A stretch of 20,928 nt of DNA from an uncultured Lachnospiraceae bacterium (GTDB lineage: Bacteria > Bacillota > Clostridia > Lachnospirales > Lachnospiraceae): the NCBI GenBank assembly GCA_934339365.1, contig CAKRHW010000022.1:1-20928 (forward strand). Direction: 5' to 3'. Each line of letters starts with the position of its first letter. The stretch's first letter is position 1. Positions 20,847 through 20,928 of the stretch are shown piece after piece. The notes under the pieces were generated by a model that was not told the DNA's origin, did no database searches, and saw only the letters and a list, made by a program, of their open reading frames with translations. Made by a program: the position numbers and the translations under genes.

Positions 20847-20928
20847 AGATTTACTCCTCGTATAATAAGTGTATGACCAATAGAAATGATGGTTATGCAC
20901 TTATTCTTTCTATAGATTTATAGATGAT

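Overview
The window is low-GC DNA with strong Shine-Dalgarno sites (AAGGAGG type), sigma-A style promoters and mostly minus-strand genes. Gene content (rubrerythrin, Fur/PerR-type regulator, L-lactate dehydrogenase, DUF308/HdeD plus radical SAM, YjdF, short RtcB, many TetR/MerR/HxlR/Rrf2/AraC regulators) points to an anaerobic gut Clostridia, most likely Lachnospiraceae. This assignment is inference from gene style; no rRNA or tRNA gene is present. I see no CRISPR array, insertion sequence or integrase.

Layout. 1-1550: a decayed marR-MFS drug-efflux pair, both genes carrying internal deletions. 1580-3670: a perR-like regulator, rubrerythrin and L-lactate dehydrogenase operon behind one consensus promoter; the regulator appears to start at ATT. 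3745-5350: an SDR oxidoreductase, a membrane protein and the C-terminal stub of a BAAT-type acyl hydrolase. 5420-7520: a plus-strand DUF308 membrane protein (apparent CTG start) and radical SAM/SPASM enzyme, convergent with a TetR regulator. 7529-11280: mostly regulators and gene wreckage: TetR, an HxlR C-terminus fused to a MerR N-terminus, a transporter C-terminus, intact Rrf2 and TetR genes, a broken flavodoxin behind a well preserved operator-promoter, and a P1B metal ATPase remnant with a nonsense codon. 11590-13200: a promoter, a 25-codon leader ORF and an intrinsic terminator precede rtcB and a small zinc-ribbon gene, which looks like an attenuation arrangement. 13300-13850: yjdF with a probable yjdF riboswitch. 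13976-16606: a Fic protein, a frameshifted small gene and an HNH endonuclease, possibly a toxin or defence cluster. 16626-18865: AraC/GyrI-like regulator and MATE pump in an overlapping operon. 18910-20258: GNAT acetyltransferase and a TetR repressor behind a double operator. 20307-20846: an unrecognised gene.

Two themes stand out. First, stress and xenobiotic response: several efflux systems, each with its own ligand-responsive regulator, plus peroxide/redox genes, an RNA-repair ligase and a riboswitch family that binds aromatic compounds. Second, erosion: at least eight genes here are truncated, fused out of frame, frameshifted or interrupted, while their promoters, operators and ribosome-binding sites are often still perfect. 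The most promising candidates for something undescribed are the leader/terminator in front of rtcB, the hairpin-ended leader of the TetR gene at 7529-8098, and the HNH/small-protein/Fic group. All of these are inferences from reading the sequence; no database search was possible.
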